This document shows positions 60,445 through 64,000 of a stretch of 64,000 bases of DNA, piece by piece. The position numbers and the translations under genes were made by a program. Below the pieces are notes generated by a model. That model was not told the DNA's origin and made no database searches. It worked only from the letters and a program-made list of their open reading frames with translations. Each line of letters begins with the position of its first letter. Within the stretch, counting starts at the first letter, position 1. This DNA comes from Zingiber officinale (Eukaryota; Streptophyta; Magnoliopsida; Zingiberales; Zingiberaceae): assembly GCF_018446385.1 (NCBI RefSeq), contig NC_055996.1:13627317-13691316 (forward strand). The letters run 5' to 3'.

Positions 60445-62169
60445 TGTTGGGATCCTTCGTACGGCTAGAGAGGGGGGTGTGAATAGCCGACCCCAAATCT
60501 CTCGCGTTTCTTCCTACAATTCGTTAGCGCAGCGGAAAATACAAAGAAACGAAAGAGAAGAAAACCAAACCTTAACACGAGGATGTAACGAGGTTCGGAG
60601 ATTAGGGCTCCTACTCCTCGGCGTGTCCGTAAGGTGGACGAGTCCAGTCAATCCGTCGGTGGATGAGTCCCCGGAGAACCGGCTAATACAATATACTCCT
60701 TGTGGGTGGAGAAACCTCGCCACAAACGTTTGCAACAGCAAACAAAGAGTACAAGAACAAAGAGTAAGCAAGAAATACAATAAGAATACACAAGCACTCT
60801 ACCAATCTTGCTTTCTCGTCGACTGGAGTCCGGATGAAGCAGCAGCTTCAAAAACTCTAACAGCAGCAGCTGTTCCAGTCGGTGAAGCTCACGCGAAGCT
60901 TTGGACGAGCTCAACAAAACTCAAGCACAGCAGCACTTAGCAACAGGAAGGAGGAAGAAGAGTTGTCGCACAGAAGATGCCCTCGATCCTTTTATACCTG
61001 CGAAGAAGAAACAGAAGAAACTAGCCGTTGCGTCGCAACTTGATCGGTCAGTAGACCGATCAGAAAGCGTGCCAGGCTTACCTGATCGGTCCCCGCACCG
61101 ATCAGTGTCGCGATCAATCCGATCGGGCGGACCGATCAGCTCTATCCTCGACGGTCCCCGCACCGATCGATCGGTCCCCTCCCAGCCTCTCACGCATGCA
61201 GAATCGCACTCGCCTTGATCGACCGTGAGACCGATCGATACACCGATCGGTCCCCGGACCGATCAGAGCTTTTCTCCGCTCGATCGTTGCGATCGGTTGG
61301 ACCGATCAGAACCCACGATGCTAAATCGATCGGTCACAAGACCGATCAGAACATCACTCGATCGGGCAGACCGATCCAGAGCTTGGTTTTTGCCCAAACC
61401 AAGTCCAAACCAATATCCGGTCAACCTTGACCTATTGGTTCATCATGCTTAGCATCCGGTCACCCTTGACTGCTAAGACTCCCACGTGTCCGGTCAATCC
61501 TTTGACCTACTTGGACTTTCCAACACCAAGTCCGATCATCCCCGATCCATCCGGATTTTCCAACACCAGAAGTCCGATCATCCCCGATCCATCCGGATTT
61601 TCCAACACCAAGTCCGATCATCCCCGATCCATCTGGATTTTCTGCCTGGTTTCACTCACGGGACTTTCCAACCGCCTAACATCCCGTTAGGACTTTCCCA
61701 CCGCCTGGCTTCACTCACGGACTTTCCACCCGCCTAACATCCCAGTTAGGACTTTCTCATTGCCTAACATCCAGTTAGGACTTTTCCTCGTGCCAAGCTC
61801 ACTGCTTGGACTTCTCCGTGCCAAGTTAGGACTTTTCCAGTGCCAAGTCTCCATACTTGGACTTTTCCCGTACCAAGTCTCCATACTTGGACTTTTCCGT
61901 TGCCAAGTCTCCATACTTGGACTTTTTCCCGAATCAGGTCAACCTTGACCTACGGTTGCACCTACAATCTCCCAAACATCTATTCTTGTCCCATATCAAG
62001 AATAGAACTCTCTCACGAGTGTCAAACATCAACATGCAACTCAACTAGGTCAATCTTGACCTAAAGTTGCATCAACAATCTTCCCAAGTCAAACATCAAA
62101 ATACAACTCGAGTCAAGTCAACTCGAGTCGGGTCAACCAGGTCAACCTTGACCTAAGGTTGCACCAACA
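60445..62169 (-). repeat. 5' LTR of element D
   Basis: It is a 1,725-bp LTR. The U5-side 550 bp match the 3' LTR with about one substitution. The U3 side (61,010-61,940) differs by many short deletions and insertions, mostly in the GATCGGTC words and the tandem blocks. TATAAAA near 60,990-61,000 on the minus strand. Confidence 0.88.
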
Positions 62170-63775
62170 AAGTGTACAACCCTCTATGTGTATCCACACG
62201 AACAAATCGATGGAGAGAATCTCTAAAGATGTGCTAGCAACCTTAGAGGATCAGCAATGATGGAGGAGAGGGAGAGAAAAAAGGTAGAGAGGAAGAAGGA
62301 GGTTACACACATAAAATGAAACTCCCACAATGACATAAAGTGGCTGGCCACATTGAAATGAGGTTATATACCTCCATGGGATATCAAGAGTCACAACTCT
62401 TGATCTCCCTCATGATGTGGCACACACATAAGCCAACCTTGATGATGTGGAACATCATCATTGGCCCACTTAATGCTAACTCACAAATGAGGTGGCAATG
62501 GTCAAGTCAAACTTGACCTTTCATCTTCCTCTCAAGTCAAGTCAAACTTGACCACTTCTCTCCCATGGTTGATCAAATCTAACCATTGGTTCAAGTCAAT
62601 TTTAATTTAATGAATCTCTATCCATTGAATTAAATTGACTCAATGAGTCTAAGTCTAAATTTTAGACTCATTTAACACAAGAACCAAATTGAGTCCAACT
62701 CAATTAGTTTACTTTGGATTACTCTTAATCCAATTTGGTTCATCACATGAACCTAATCTTCTTGGTTCATCAAATAAACCTAATCTCCATCTAATTGCCC
62801 TTTATGTGTGACCCTATAGGTTCTTGTAACGTTGACAATGCTCCTAAACCCTTTTAGAAGCATAAGTAATGAGCAGTATCTAGCAACACATCAATACTAC
62901 CCAAGTTACAAGAATGTTGAGATTCAACATTACCTTGTGACTACTAATTGTGACTCTTCACAATATATGACAAGTGTCCTTCTATCCTAGATATCTAGAT
63001 TGATCAATGTGAGGCATAGACCGTGTCATCCTCTAATCAATCTAAATCTTGAATCCCAAGTAGACTCACTCAATCAAATGAGCTCAACATCTCATATTGA
63101 CTCATTTGGGCATGGCCATGCACTTAGTGGTCTCACTCTATCAAGAATAATGATGGCACTCCCGTCATATGGGAGGGATAGATCTCATCTACATCACTCA
63201 CATCCCTCTGCATAATTTGTTACATACCCAGTAATCGCCTTTATAGTCCACCCAGTTACAGGTGATGTTTGACGGAGCCAAAGTATGTAACTCCTTATGT
63301 AGGGAACCATGGTGACTTCAGGTCCAAGGACTAATAGTCATACTAATAGCCACATGAGAAAGTATATGACACTCATATAACGATCCATGATACTTTCTCA
63401 TGACGGGTCATTCAGTATACATTCTCCAATGTATACCCATGTGTCAACTTGATATCTCTATATCCATGACTTGTGAGATCAAGTCATCGAGTTAACCTAC
63501 ATGCTAGTCTCGTCGCATTAACATTGTCCCTGAATGTTAATACTTGACTAGGAATGATTAAGAGTAGTGTTCCCTATATCATCTCATTATCGATTCAACC
63601 AATCGATTGATATAGGTAAGAACCTTCTACTCAAGGAGGCTATTATACTTAGTTATTTGGCATCAATACAAGTAAGCATAATAACCATAAACAAATGCCT
63701 TTATTTATAAGAAATATGATACAATGAGTCCATACAACAATCATCAAATGATTGGCTCTAGGGCTTTAACTAACA

Positions 63776-64000
63776 CATAGAAATGTCGAACGCCATCACT
63801 GCTCAAAACCATGATGTATTTTAGAATGACGAAGTAGAGTGACATTCAGTTGATTCACAACTCCAATTCACATCACAATTACTTGTAGATGTTAATGTCA
63901 CTTACGAGGAGATAGATGATAGAGAGATATCCAGTAGTGAGCATCTTGTTAAACTAACAAAATCTAGTGATGACGACTTAGAAATTGTTAATGTTGAGTA
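63776..64000 (+). pseudogene. CACTA transposase 3' remnant
   Basis: After the solo LTR the sequence continues in the style of the region before 55,082: AT-rich plus-strand frames with acidic stretches (GAGATAGATGATAGAGAG, GATGACGACTTAG), as at the C terminus of TNP2-like proteins. It is too short and decayed to be sure. It runs off the window. Confidence 0.45.

Larger units (their letters stand above)
55306..62169 (-). mobile_element. Element D: complete gag-only LTR retrotransposon
   Basis: The 5' LTR is 60,445-62,169 and the 3' LTR 55,306-57,057, both TGTTGGGATCC... to ...GCACCAACA. Exact target duplication AAGTG at 55,301-55,305 and 62,170-62,174. Primer site TGGTATCAGAGC (60,442-60,431) and polypurine tract (57,075-57,058) are intact. 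The only ORF is gag. There is no protease, integrase or RT, so it must borrow enzymes. An intact ORF and near-identical U5 regions suggest a recent insertion. Confidence 0.92.
55082..63775. mobile_element. Solo LTR E (same family as 7,417-9,410), split by element D
   Basis: Starts TGTTGGGATTTTCGGGC and ends ...GGCTTTAACTAACA. Without element D it is about 1.83 kb and matches the solo LTR at 7,417-9,410 along its length. The flanks AATAG (left) and CATAG (right) agree in four of five bases and are a likely decayed target duplication. No coding sequence; the short ORF at 63,000-63,215 has a counterpart at 8,635-8,850 in the other copy and is LTR sequence. Confidence 0.75.
47834..64000 (+). mobile_element. 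CACTA DNA transposon (right end outside window)
   Basis: The left end reads CACTATAAAAAAATCATG at 47,834, followed by subterminal repeats built from GACTGAA/TTCAGTC words in both orientations (47,870-48,010). A decayed TNP2-type transposase on the plus strand follows. The 3-bp target duplication on the left would be TTC (47,831-47,833); the right end is not seen. The element carries four later insertions: 50,420-52,194, 53,290-53,914, 55,082-63,775 and, nested in the last, 55,306-62,169. Confidence 0.85.

Noticed and set aside
60185..60940. 251-codon plus-strand open frame and its twin at 55,340-55,801
   Set aside because: It spans the LTR end and antisense gag of element D and recurs because the LTR is duplicated; no domain.

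Overview
This is a repeat-dominated stretch of a flowering-plant nuclear genome. The evidence is spliced genes with GT-AG introns, a wall-associated-kinase-like receptor gene, an R2R3-MYB gene, and Ty1/copia, Ty3/gypsy, CACTA, PIF/Harbinger-like and foldback elements. GC-rich kinase exons in AT-rich surroundings would suit a monocot. That is only suggestive, and I cannot name the species.

Left part (1-27,820): a nest of LTR retrotransposons, all read from the minus strand. Element A is a SIRE-like copia element with gag and pol. It runs from its 5' LTR (26,400-27,820) down to a truncated 3' LTR (10,552-11,392). Its reverse-transcriptase region is split by element B (13,841-21,647, exact 5-bp target duplication CCTTC). 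Its 3' LTR is split by element C (about 2,724-10,551). C's own 5' LTR carries a solo LTR (7,417-9,410, duplication AAAAT). C's second ORF is cut by a Ty3/gypsy-type LTR (1-2,723) that runs off the left edge. B and C have no pol. Where A has protease-integrase-RT they carry a second, spliced ORF. It sits behind what looks like an internal promoter built like the element's own LTR U3: family-specific palindromes, then a TATA box.

Middle part (27,821-46,470): the only ordinary genes. They are preceded by an array of short hairpins (27,833-28,140). A complete WAK-like receptor kinase (31,060-33,483, +) is followed by a 16-exon CDK-like kinase of the MHK/CDKF-4 type (37,232-43,448, +, 460 aa, one GC-AG intron). 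A convergent R2R3-MYB gene with a bHLH-interaction signature follows (44,071-45,117, -, 220 aa).

Right part (46,471-64,000): a 5' copia remnant (+) is cut by a large CACTA transposon starting at 47,834 and running off the right edge. Its TNP2-like transposase is a pseudogene. It is broken by a foldback element made of two palindromes (50,420-52,194, duplication ACAAT, itself holding a Tourist-like MITE), by a second Tourist-like MITE (53,290-53,914), and by a solo LTR (55,082-63,775). Inside that solo LTR lies element D (55,306-62,169, duplication AAGTG). D is a complete, apparently young, gag-only retrotransposon with an intact 501-aa ORF.

The host genes do not form an obvious pathway. The coherent story is in the mobile elements: one pol-bearing element and three pol-less ones (B, C, D) that share the initiator-tRNA-Met primer site and a polypurine tract (visible in A, B and D), and presumably depend on enzymes from an A-like partner.
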